A stretch of DNA of 64,000 nt from RPQJ01 sp963726665 (lineage in GTDB: Bacteria > Pseudomonadota > Gammaproteobacteria > Steroidobacterales > Steroidobacteraceae), in NCBI GenBank assembly GCA_963726665.1, contig CAVSDW010000017.1:148917-212916 (forward strand), written 5' to 3'. The position numbers and the translations under genes are program-made. The notes beneath the pieces were generated by a model. The model saw only the letters and a list, made by a program, of their open reading frames with translations, had not been told where the DNA came from and did no database searches. Numbering within the stretch: position 1 is the first letter of the stretch; each line of letters begins with the position of its first letter. Of the stretch, positions 27,880 to 37,856 are shown one piece after another.

Positions 27880-29442
27880 ATGCGACATGTGCGCCCACTC
27901 GTTGCCCTGGTGGTCGTGATGCTGGCGAGCCTCTCGTCGCATCCAGCGCCGGCGGCTGGCATCGAGACACTGATCATGCCCGGCAAGGTCACGCGCGCAC
28001 ACGCGAAGATCGAGGAAGAGTGCTCGCAGTGCCACGACCGCGCCGACCGCAACCGGCAGGCCGCGCTCTGCATGGCCTGCCACAAGGACGTCGCGGCGGA
28101 CGTGGGCGCCCACAAGGGTTTCCACGGGCGACTGCCCTCGGTCGACAAGGCGCAGTGCAAGGCCTGCCACTCCGAGCACCAGGGCCGCGACGCCGTCATC
28201 GTCAAGCTGAGCCGGCCGTCGTTCGACCACGCACAGACCGACTTCGCGCTCGCGGGCGCCCACGCCTCGGCCGACTGCGACGCCTGCCACCGGCCCGGCC
28301 GGAAATTCCGCGAGGCCCCGTCAGGTTGCGTCGATTGCCACAAGGCCGACGATCCGCACGGCGGCAAGCTCGGTGCGGCCTGCGCCGGCTGCCACGAGAC
28401 GTCGTCCTGGTCGCAGGCACGCTTCGACCACGACAAGACGAAGTTCGCCCTGCGTGACGCACATCGAGCCGTCGCGTGCGCCACGTGTCATGCCGGCAAC
28501 CGCTACGCGGGAACGCCGAGCACCTGCGCGTCGTGCCATGCACCGGACGACGTGCACCGCGGCGCCCGCGGCCAGGACTGTGCGAGCTGCCACACCACGG
28601 TCGCCTGGAAGACCTCCAGGTTCGATCACGAAAAAGAGACGCGCTTCGCTCTCGTCGGCGCCCACGCGCAGGTCACCTGCCAGGGATGCCACAAGACCCC
28701 CAACATGAAGGATCCCCTGCCACGCGACTGCGCGGGCTGCCACCGGGCCGACGACGCGCACGCCACGCGCTTCGGCTCCGCGTGCGAGAAGTGCCACGGC
28801 CCGTCCAACTGGAAGCCCGCCACGTTCGATCACGCGCGCGACGGCCGCTACGAACTGCTCGGCAGCCACGCCAGGCTCGGCTGCAATGCCTGCCACACGG
28901 CAGTCATCGCGAACCAGAAGCTCGGCACGGACTGTGTCGCCTGCCACCGGACGAGCGACGCGCACGGTGGCAAGCTCGGTACCGACTGCGCCCGCTGCCA
29001 CGGCGTCGACGCCTGGCGGAAGGAGGTGAATTTCGACCACGACCTCACGAAGTTCCCGCTGGTCGGGCTGCACGTCACGGTTCCCTGCCACGCCTGCCAC
29101 ACGTCACCGTCCTTCCTGGGCGTGGCCGCCGACTGCAACGGATGTCACCAGCGCGACGACCGCCACAAGGGAGCGTTCGGCAAGGACTGCGAGAGCTGCC
29201 ACTCGCCGAGCGGCTGGGGCCTCTGGCGATTCGATCATGGCAAGGTCACCAAGTTCATCCTCACCGGTGCACACGCTACGGCTGCCTGCGCGGATTGCCA
29301 CAGGCAGCCGCCTGACGTCGTGAAGCTGAGCGACGACTGCGGGTCGTGCCATGCACAGGATGACGTCCACCTCGGGCAATACGGCCGCCAGTGCCAGCGC
29401 TGCCACGGAACGTCGACCTTCAAGGGCGCGCGGTTGCAGTAG
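27880..29442 (+). CDS. 21-heme c-type cytochrome
   Basis: 520-residue periplasmic multiheme cytochrome with a signal peptide (PLVALVVVMLASLSSHPAPA). There are 21 CxxCH motifs, the first in EECSQCHD and the last in QCQRCHG. From heme 4 on the protein is six copies of a three-heme module whose signature is FDH..T.F.L.GAH....C..CH, then DC..CH..DD.H.G, then C..CH....W. The FDH and GAH histidines are candidate distal ligands. Intact reading frame. The next cytochrome gene starts 10 bp on. Expected to require the Ccm maturation machinery. Confidence 0.92.
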   Translation: MRHVRPLVALVVVMLASLSSHPAPAAGIETLIMPGKVTRAHAKIEEECSQCHDRADRNRQAALCMACHKDVAADVGAHKGFHGRLPSVDKAQCKACHSEHQGRDAVIVKLSRPSFDHAQTDFALAGAHASADCDACHRPGRKFREAPSGCVDCHKADDPHGGKLGAACAGCHETSSWSQARFDHDKTKFALRDAHRAVACATCHAGNRYAGTPSTCASCHAPDDVHRGARGQDCASCHTTVAWKTSRFDHEKETRFALVGAHAQVTCQGCHKTPNMKDPLPRDCAGCHRADDAHATRFGSACEKCHGPSNWKPATFDHARDGRYELLGSHARLGCNACHTAVIANQKLGTDCVACHRTSDAHGGKLGTDCARCHGVDAWRKEVNFDHDLTKFPLVGLHVTVPCHACHTSPSFLGVAADCNGCHQRDDRHKGAFGKDCESCHSPSGWGLWRFDHGKVTKFILTGAHATAACADCHRQPPDVVKLSDDCGSCHAQDDVHLGQYGRQCQRCHGTSTFKGARLQ

Positions 29443-29452
29443 GAGCCGCACC

Positions 29453-32400
29453 ATGAACAAGCTCCACCGACTGGTCCTGCTTTTCCTGCTTGCGCTCACC
29501 TGCCACGGCGCGCTCTCGCAGGGCGTCGGCACCACATTCGACCACGTGACCACGGGTTACGAGCTCACCGGCGCGCACCGCTTGCAGGCCTGCGAGTTAT
29601 GCCACGTGGACGCGGTGTTCCAGGGCACGCCGCGGGACTGCGTCGCGTGCCATTCGAACGGGTCACGCATCGGCGCGACGCCGAAGTCGTCCGACCACAT
29701 CCTGAGCAGCGAGCGCTGCAACGCCTGCCACACGACGTCGGCGTGGTCCCCGGTGACCCGCGTCGACCACGACCAGATCCGCGGCAGCTGTTCGTCCTGC
29801 CACAACGGCACGCAGGCTACCGGCAAGCCCACAGGGCACATCGCGACCACCATGGACTGCAGCGCGTGCCACAGCACCGCGGCCTGGAGCCCGTCGAAGT
29901 TCGACCACGGAAGCATCACCGGCGGTTGCGTCGCCTGCCACACCCCGGGCGGCACGGCGACGGCCAAGGGCCCGTCCCACCTCCCGACGAGCAACGCCTG
30001 CGAGGCCTGCCACACGATAGTCGCATGGGCGCCGCCGGTCCGCGTCGATCACGCGCAGGTCACGGGCAGCTGCTCATCGTGCCACGACGGCACGCACGCG
30101 ACCGGGCGTGGCACGAATCACATCCCGAGCGCCGACACCTGCGACACCTGCCACGCCACCTCCGCGTGGCGGCCGGCGAGCTTCGATCACGCGGGCGCGA
30201 CCGGGCGCTGCGCGACCTGCCACGACGGCGTCAGGGCGACGGGTGTCGGCGCGAGCCACATCAAGGCGACGACCGCCTGCGAGGCCTGCCATGCAACGGT
30301 TTCCTGGAAGCCGGTAACCCGCGTCGACCACGCCAACGTACTCGGAAGCTGCAGCTCGTGCCACAACGGCACGGCCGCCACGGGACAGGGCGCCAACCAC
30401 ATCGTCACGCCGTCCGAGTGCGACAACTGCCACTCCACGACGGCGTGGACGCCCGCGAAGTTCGATCACTCGGGCTACGTGAACAACTGCGCCAACTGCC
30501 ACGACGGCACGCGCGCGACCGGACGAGGCCCGAAGCACATCCGGACCACCGAATCGTGCGAATCCTGTCACGTCATCGCGGCCTGGGTGCCGGTCGCAAC
30601 CGTCGACCACACGCAGGTCACCGGCACCTGCGCCTCCTGCCATGACGGCACGATCGCGTCAGGCAAGCACGCCAACCACATCCCCAGCGACAACGCCTGC
30701 GATACCTGCCACGCGACCACCGCCTGGACGCCGGCGCAGTTCAGCCACGACGGCCTCACGACCACGTGCATCAGCTGCCACGACGGCGTCCGCGCGACGG
30801 GCAGGAGCACGACGCACATCAAGTCGACGGACAGCTGCCAGGCCTGCCACGCGACCTTCAGCTGGCGTCCCGTCACGACCGTCGACCATACGCAGGTCAC
30901 CGGCAGCTGCTATTCCTGCCACAACGGCACGACCGCATCCGGGAAGCACGCGACGCACCTCACGACCAGCAACGACTGCGCGGCCTGCCACACGACGACC
31001 ATCTGGAAGCCGGCGACCCGCGTCGATCACCAGAACGTGCTCGGCACCTGCAGCTCGTGCCACGACGGCACGACCGCAACGGGCAAGCACGCCAACCACA
31101 TCGTGACCACTGCCGAGTGCGGCACCTGCCACGCGACGACCGCCTGGAAGCCGGCGACGTTCGACCACTCCGGCATCAGCCAGACCTGCTCGACCTGCCA
31201 CGACGGCGTGAAGGCGACTGGCAAGACCACGACCCACATTCCGACGACGGCAGAGTGCGGCACCTGCCACGCGACTTCCGCGTGGAAGCCGGCCCGCTTC
31301 ACCCACGACGGGATCACGGCGGCCTGCATCACCTGCCACGACGGCGTGCGCCAGACCGGCAAGAGCAGCACGCACATCCAGGCCAGCGACACCTGCCAGG
31401 CGTGCCACACGACGACGGCCTGGCGCCCGGTGCTGCGCGTCGATCACACGCAGGTCACGGGCAGCTGCTATTCCTGCCACAACGGCACGACCGCGACCGG
31501 CAAGCACGCGACGCACCTCACGACCAGCAACGAGTGCGCCGCCTGCCACGCGACGAGCGCCTGGAAGCCATCGACGCGCGTCGATCACACCAACGTGCTT
31601 GGCACCTGCACGTCCTGTCACAACGGAACCACCGCCACCGGGCAGGACGCCAATCACATCGTGACCCGCGCGGAATGCGGCGACTGCCACTCGACCGTGG
31701 CCTGGAAGCCGGCAACCTTCAACCACTCGGGAATCACCGAGACCTGCGCGAGCTGCCACGACGGGAGCCGCGCCGCTGGCAAGCCCCTGACCCACATCCC
31801 CAGCGACAACGCCTGTGGAACCTGCCACGCGACGACCGCCTGGCTCCCGGCGCGCTTCACGCATGACGGGATCACCGCGTCCTGCGTCACCTGCCACGAC
31901 GGCGTGCGTCAGGCGGGAAAGAGCATCACGCACATCCAGGCGACGGACGCCTGCCAGGCCTGCCACACGACTGCGAGCTGGCGTCCGGTTGCGCGCGTAG
32001 ACCACGCGCAGGTGACCGGCAGCTGCTATTCCTGCCACAACGGAGCAACCGCAACGGGCAAGCACGCGACGCACATCCAGTCGACCAACAACTGCTCGGC
32101 CTGCCACGCGACCCAGGCCTGGAAGCCCGCCACGCTGGTGGACCACCGGGAAGTGACCGGCAGCTGCTACTCCTGCCACAACGGGACCACTGCCACCGGC
32201 AAGCCGTCGAACCACATCGTGAGCGCAGACACCTGCGATTCCTGCCACACGCCGGCGGCGTGGAAGCCCGCCACGTGGGATCACACGGGGATCGTGACGA
32301 ACTGCGCGAGCTGCCACGACGGCAGCAAGGCGACCGGCAAGGGCACGTCGCACCTCGCCACGAGCAATACGTGCGAGTCCTGCCACGCAGTGTCGGGCTG

Positions 32401-34834
32401 GAGGCCCGCGACCCGCGTGGACCACACCCAGGTCACGGGAACCTGTAGTTCGTGTCACGACGGCACCAGGGCAACCGGCAAGGGGCTGAACCACATCCCG
32501 ACCACGTCCGAGTGCGGCACCTGCCATACCACACTGGCCTGGAACCCGGCGAATTTCAGCCACGCCGGCATCACCTCCGGCTGCGCGAGCTGTCACGACG
32601 GCGTGAAGGCCGCCGGAAAGAACGCGACGCACATGTTCACGACCGGCCTGTGCGAGTCCTGCCACGCGACGACGGCGTGGAAGCCCGCGACACGCGTTGA
32701 CCACGCCAGGTGCTCGGTACGTGCTCGAGCTGCCACAACGGCACCACCGCACCCGGCAAGCCCGCGACCCACATCGCCACCGGTGCGGACTGCGGCAGCT
32801 GCCATGGAACCACCGCGTGGAAGCCGGCGACCGGCTTCACCCACACCGGGATCACCAGCAACTGCTACAGCTGCCACAACGGCGTGAATGCCACGGGCAA
32901 GAGCACGTCGCACATCACGACCGACATGAGCTGCGAGAGCTGCCACGCCACGAATGCCTGGAAGCCCTCGACGCGCGTCGACCACTCGCACGTCACCGGC
33001 ACCTGCAGCTCCTGCCACAACGGCACGAAGGCGACGGCCAAGGGAGCGAACCACATCCCGACCACGGCCGAGTGCGGCACCTGCCACACGACCCTGGCCT
33101 GGAAGCCGGCCACGTTCAGCCACGCAGGCATCACCGCGGACTGCTCGAGCTGCCACGACGGCGTGAAGGCCGCCGGGAAGAACGTGACGCACATGTTCAC
33201 GACCAGCCTGTGCGAGTCCTGCCACGCAACGACGGCGTGGAAGCCCGCGACACGCGTCGACCACGCGCAGGTCATCGGGACCTGCTCGAGCTGCCACAAT
33301 GGAACCACCGCGGCGGGCAAGCCGGCGACCCACATCGCGACCGGCGCCGAATGCGGCAGCTGCCACGGCACGACGGCGTGGAAACCCGCGACCGGCTTCA
33401 GCCACACCGGCATCACGTCCAACTGCTACAGCTGCCACAACGGCGTGAATGCCACGGGCAAGAGCGCATCGCACATCACGACCGACACGAGCTGCGAGAG
33501 CTGCCACGCGACGAGCGCGTGGAAGCCCACGACGCGCGTCGACCACGCCCACGTCTCCGGGACCTGCTCGAGCTGCCACAACGGCATCAAGGCTACGGCC
33601 AAAGGCGCGAACCACATCCCGACCACGGCCGAGTGCGGCACCTGCCACACGACCCTGGCCTGGAAGCCCGCCACTTTCAGCCACGCCGGCATCACTACGA
33701 ACTGCTCGAGCTGCCACGACGGCGTGAAGGCCGCGGGCAAGAACGCCACGCACATGTTCACGACCGCGCACGTGCGAGGCCTGCCACTCGACGAGCGCGT
33801 GGAAACCGGCGATCCGCGTCGACCACGCGCAGGTCCTCGGCAACTGCTCGAGCTGCCACAACGGCACGAAGGCCGCCGGCAAGCCGGCCACCCACATCGC
33901 GACGACGTCCGAGTGCGGGAACTGCCACAGCACGACGGCCTGGAAGCCCGCCACGGGCTTCAGCCACACCGGCATCACCGGCAACTGCTACAGCTGCCAC
34001 AACGGCGTGAATGCCACCGGCAAGAGCTCTACCCATCTGCAGACGAGCAACCTCTGCGAGTCGTGTCACTCGCCCGCCGGCTGGAAGCCCGCGGTGCGGG
34101 TGGATCACGCCCAGGTGATCGGCACCTGCTACTCCTGCCACAACGGCACCAAGGCCACCGGCAAGAACGCCACGCATATCACCAGCGACACGAGCTGCGA
34201 CGCCTGCCACACGACGACCGCCTGGAAGCCCGCGGTGCGCGTCGACCACAACCACGTGACCGGCGCCTGCAGCAGCTGCCACGACGGCGTGAAGGCCCCG
34301 GGCAAGCCTACGAACCACATCCCGACGACGCAGGAGTGCGGTACCTGCCACTCCACGCTGGCCTGGCTGCCGGCCGCATTCGACCACACGGGCGTGACGA
34401 GCGGCTGCAAGACCTGCCACAACGGCAATTCCGCCAGTGGCCCGTCGAGCGGCCACATGACCTTCCCGGTCAACAACTTCGACTGCAACCACTGCCACAC
34501 GACGACCGCGTGGTCGCCGAACACGTTCCGGCACGTGAGCGGCGGCGGATATCCGGGCGACCACCGGGTGGCGCTCACCTGCCTCAGCTGCCACACGACC
34601 AACACCGACGCCGCCACCTGGCGAGCGCCCGCCTACAAGCCGAACTGCGCCGGCTGCCACTCGAGTCGCTACAAGCCCGACCCGCACAAGAAGTACGGCG
34701 ACGTGAAATACACGGTGAGCGAGCTCAGGAACTGCTCGGGCGCCTGCCACATCTACACGGACTCGACGCTGACGACGATCCTGACGCGTCGCTCCGGCCC
34801 GCAGCACCGCGTCACCGACACGGAATTCCACTGA
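29453..34834 (+). CDS. Giant periodic multiheme c-type cytochrome, 73 CxxCH motifs (two compensating frameshifts)
   Basis: About 1,793 residues once two one-base shifts (near 32707 and 33768) are allowed. An N-terminal signal (LHRLVLLFLLALTCHGALS) precedes 73 CxxCH motifs and a final CSGACH. Motifs come every 23-24 residues and alternate between two types: type A, CxxCH....W.P....DH, and type B, CxxCH(N/D)G....GK...HI. Each type brings one extra His, enough for bis-His ligation of every heme. Eight-heme super-repeats (about 187 residues) are clear. AGGAG lies 7 nt before the ATG. The stop overlaps the ATG of the barrel protein (TGATG). A periplasmic or extracellular electron wire is the natural reading; no enzyme domain is seen. 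Confidence 0.9.
32651..34054 (+). repeat. 561-bp tandem super-repeat (8-heme unit) within the giant cytochrome
   Basis: Near-identical copies begin with TGCGAG at 32651, 33211 and 33773; the third copy is half-length (four hemes) before it diverges. A full unit encodes 187 residues and eight hemes. Observed spacings are 560 and 562 bp where 561 is expected, which locates a one-base loss in copy 1 and a one-base gain at the end of copy 2. Older copies with a 558-bp spacing (30836 to 31394) are visible upstream. Confidence 0.85.
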
Positions 34835-37218
34835 TGCGGAACCCGGCAAGCAGGCTCGCACTGATACTGCTCGTGGCCGCGCTCGGCGGACCGGCGCAGG
34901 CACAGGTCGCCGGGCGGCTGATCGAGGACGTCGGCGTCTCCGAGCAGGACGGCTACGCGACCGTCAGCATCCTGTTCGGCTGCAGCGTGCAGTACGTGAG
35001 CCATGATCCGTCCGGCAGCGGCGACACCTTGCGCGTGCGCCTCGTCCCGGGCGCCGACTGCGGCTCGCCCGCCGCTGGCTGGGTCGTGCCTCCGGTGCTC
35101 GACGATCGCGGCGTGATCCGCTCGGTGAACGTCGATCGCACCATGGGCAGGAACGTGGACCTCGGAATACGCTGGTCAAAGGTCGAACAGTTCGTGGTCG
35201 TGCCGGCGACGAACGGACGTGGGCTGCGCATCCTGCTGTCGCGCCCCGAGGAAGACCACTCCAAGGTGACGGTGCACGAGGTCACCGGGCGGGTGTCGGC
35301 GTACGCGGTCAACCTCGACGCGGCCCGCGAGCCCTACGACGCGGCTGCGATCGCGGCCGCGCAGCAGGCGACGGGCGTGCACACCTACGTCTCGGAAACC
35401 GTGGTGGACGGCCAGAAATGGTACCGCCTCCGGGCCGGCCCCTTCGTCGCCGAGTCGGACGCGCGCCGCGTGCTCACGACGGCCCGCACGCGCTATCCGA
35501 AGGCCTGGCTCGCCGTGTCGGACGACGCGGCAATGAGCGAGGCCGGCCTCCCCGGCGCGGTCGGCAGCGTGGCGGCAACAACGGCACCGGCCAGCACGAC
35601 GCTTACTCAGAAGGACATCGACCAGACGATGAAGCGGGCGCAGGAGATGATGCGTCGCAAGGACTACATCGTCGCGATCCAGCTGCTCACGCGCCTCACG
35701 GAGCAGCCGGAGTTTCCCCAGCGCGCACAGGCCCAGGAACTGCTCGGACTTGCCCGCGAGCGCAATGGCCAGCTGGCGCACGCCAAGGCCGAGTACGAGG
35801 AATACCTGAGCCGATATCCGCAGGGCGAGGCGGCAGACCGTGTTTCCAAGCGACTGCGTGCCATCACGTTCGAGGCGAGCCCGGCCAGCGCGCAGGCGCG
35901 GGCGGCGGCGGCGAACGCATCCCGCTGGAAGGTCTACGGCGGCATCTCGCAGACCTACCGGCGGGACTCGAGCACCTTCGACAACGGCACCGTGTCGCGG
36001 AGCGCCACGACCCAGGATGCGATCCTGAACGACGTCGCCCTCGCCGCACGCCGCAGCGGCGAGCGCTACGACTTCGCGATGCGGGCGAGCGGATCGTACG
36101 GAGTGGACCTCCTGTCCAACGGCCCGGGCAGCGAGGGCACCGTCACGCTGCTCTTCGCGGAACTGCGCGACCGCGTGCTCGACTGGACGGTGCGCGGAGG
36201 ACGGCAGTCGGGCAACCTGGGCGGCCTGATCGGTACGTTCGACGGACTGTACGGCGGCTACCAGGTCGCACCGAAAGTGCGGCTGAACGGCTACCTCGGC
36301 TACCTGGTCAACACCACGCGGGCCGCGCCCACCACTGACCAGAAGTTCTACGCGCTCTCCGCCGACTTCGGAACCTTCGCCGACGCCTGGGACTTCTCGC
36401 TCTACGGGCTCACGCAGGATTACGTCGGCTACACCGACCGGCAGGCCATCGGAACCGAGGTGCGCTACTTCAGGCCGGGCCTCACGTTCGTGGGCCTGGC
36501 GGACTACGACCTCCAGTTCGGCGACCTGAACGACGTGATGCTGCTCGCCACGGCCGCCCTTCCCGCGCGCTGGACCGTGAGCGCCAACCTCGACCACCGA
36601 AAGAGCCCGGGCCTGAGCCTGCGCAACGCGCTCGTCGGCCAGCCGGTCCGTACCTTCGACCAGCTGTTCAGCCTCTATTCCGCCGCACAGGTCCAGCAGC
36701 TTGCACAGGATCGCACCGCGGAGTCCGACACCTACACGCTGTCGCTGTCACGGCCGTTCGGCGAGCGATGGCAGTGGTCCGCGGACGTGTCCGGCATCAG
36801 CATGAGCGCGACGCCGGCATCCGGCGGGGTCGAGGCGACTCCGGCGTCAGGCACCGATCTCGTCGTGTCGACGCAGACCATGGGTTACGGGCTCCTGAAA
36901 CAGGGCGACGTCTGGTCGCTGGGGCTCCAGTACCAGACCGGCGAGGCGACCGACACGATGTCGCTCGGACTCTATACGCAGCTGCCCGTGGGCGAGGCGT
37001 GGCGCCTGAGTCCGCGCATCCGCTTCGACCAGCGCCAATTCCACGCAGACGGATCGACGCAGATTCTCTACGCGCCGGCCCTGAGGGCGGAAATGCGCTG
37101 GCGGCAGCTGTGGCTGGACATCGAAGGCGGCGCCGAGATCGGACAGCGGTCGCTCGGCGACTCGAGCGCCGACACGACCCGCTACTACTTCAGCCTGGGA
37201 TATCGCTATGACCTCTGA
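34834..37218 (+). CDS. Outer-membrane beta-barrel protein with SPOR-like and TPR segments
   Basis: 794 residues. Signal peptide (LALILLVAALGGPAQA), an N-terminal beta-rich domain, a SPOR-like segment (about 155-235: VDGQKWYRLRAGPFVAESDA), TPRs (about 265-345: KDYIVAIQLLTRL, AKAEYEEYLSRYPQGEAADR) and a C-terminal region of about 420 residues with alternating amphipathic strands, ending FSLGYRYDL as outer-membrane barrels often do. Position directly after the giant cytochrome, with a one-base start/stop overlap, suggests a porin-type partner, analogous in role to MtrB/PioB. No sequence kinship to MtrB is claimed. Confidence 0.78.
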   Translation: MRNPASRLALILLVAALGGPAQAQVAGRLIEDVGVSEQDGYATVSILFGCSVQYVSHDPSGSGDTLRVRLVPGADCGSPAAGWVVPPVLDDRGVIRSVNVDRTMGRNVDLGIRWSKVEQFVVVPATNGRGLRILLSRPEEDHSKVTVHEVTGRVSAYAVNLDAAREPYDAAAIAAAQQATGVHTYVSETVVDGQKWYRLRAGPFVAESDARRVLTTARTRYPKAWLAVSDDAAMSEAGLPGAVGSVAATTAPASTTLTQKDIDQTMKRAQEMMRRKDYIVAIQLLTRLTEQPEFPQRAQAQELLGLARERNGQLAHAKAEYEEYLSRYPQGEAADRVSKRLRAITFEASPASAQARAAAANASRWKVYGGISQTYRRDSSTFDNGTVSRSATTQDAILNDVALAARRSGERYDFAMRASGSYGVDLLSNGPGSEGTVTLLFAELRDRVLDWTVRGGRQSGNLGGLIGTFDGLYGGYQVAPKVRLNGYLGYLVNTTRAAPTTDQKFYALSADFGTFADAWDFSLYGLTQDYVGYTDRQAIGTEVRYFRPGLTFVGLADYDLQFGDLNDVMLLATAALPARWTVSANLDHRKSPGLSLRNALVGQPVRTFDQLFSLYSAAQVQQLAQDRTAESDTYTLSLSRPFGERWQWSADVSGISMSATPASGGVEATPASGTDLVVSTQTMGYGLLKQGDVWSLGLQYQTGEATDTMSLGLYTQLPVGEAWRLSPRIRFDQRQFHADGSTQILYAPALRAEMRWRQLWLDIEGGAEIGQRSLGDSSADTTRYYFSLGYRYDL

Positions 37219-37787
37219 CCGCTCACTCAATCGTCCGCGCCACCTGGCCGTCGTCGATCTTGACGCTCGCCGTCTGCGCCTGCGCGTCCGCGCCGCCGGA
37301 CGCTCCACGCCAGTACCTCGACGAGAAATCCGCTGCAACAGTGACGGTCGCCCGGGAACCACTGGTATTCGCGCGCGAGCGGCCGGAACTCGCCGTGCAC
37401 GCCCGCGATTACCTCACGCTCGTGCCCATCGACGTGAATCGCATGGGCACGCACGTGCTCTATTTCTACGGCTTCGTGTGGTCGACGATCGACAAGCGCG
37501 GTGCGCCGGGGAGTGATGACGGGACGCTCCAGTTCGAAATCGTCGCCGACGGCCGGCGGATCCCGCTCGTGCCCGTCAAGGCAACACCCCGGGAACTCGG
37601 CCTGGCCGAAGCACCGGTACGCGCACCGTCCGGGTCGGCGCGACTGCTGATCGCCCAGACCGACCGCCAGACGCTGGCCTTCCTGGCCACCGCAGGCGTC
37701 ATACACGCGGCCGAACTGCAGGGCGGTGTGAGCGAATCCTACGAGCTGTGGTCGGGCAACCCGGGCTCGTTGCTGGCCCTCAGGTAG
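37208..37787 (+). CDS. Putative lipoprotein at end of cytochrome operon (one frameshift)
   Basis: About 192 residues. The ATG at 37208 overlaps the barrel gene by 11 nt. After a shift near 37255 the N-terminus reads ILTLAVCACASAPPD, a plausible lipoprotein signal with C as the acylated residue. The rest is a small beta-rich domain (GTHVLYFYGFVWSTIDKRG, RRIPLVPVKATPRELGL) with no recognised family. It probably sits at the outer membrane with the barrel protein. Ends 11 bp before palindromic repeat copy B. Confidence 0.6.
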
Positions 37788-37798
37788 GCAGAGAAAAT

Positions 37799-37846
37799 AG
37801 GGGACATTCTCCTTTTCCGGTCGACCGGAAAAGGAGAATGTCCCCT
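37799..37846. repeat. Palindromic repeat copy B (48-bp perfect palindrome)
   Basis: Two exact 24-bp inverted arms with no loop (37799-37822 and 37823-37846), centred on CCGGTCGACCGG. The outer 19 bases, AGGGGACATTCTCCTTTTC, match copy A at 22.6 kb. It lies between the ends of two convergent genes and could act as a bidirectional terminator. Confidence 0.85.
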
Positions 37847-37856
37847 TTCATGTTTC

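Noticed and set aside
30659..32752. 697-codon minus-strand frame opposite the giant cytochrome
   Set aside because: Val/Ala/Gly/Arg repeats produced by reading the heme repeats backwards; no start context, no known domain.
29453..34834. Regular spacing resembling a CRISPR or satellite array
   Set aside because: The 70-140 bp periodicity follows codons of CxxCH repeats; there are no constant repeats with unique spacers, and the protein has a signal peptide and RBS.
29453..34834. Programmed ribosomal frameshifting in the giant cytochrome
   Set aside because: No slippery heptamer or stimulatory structure stands out, and the repeat period shows a base missing and a base added at those sites.
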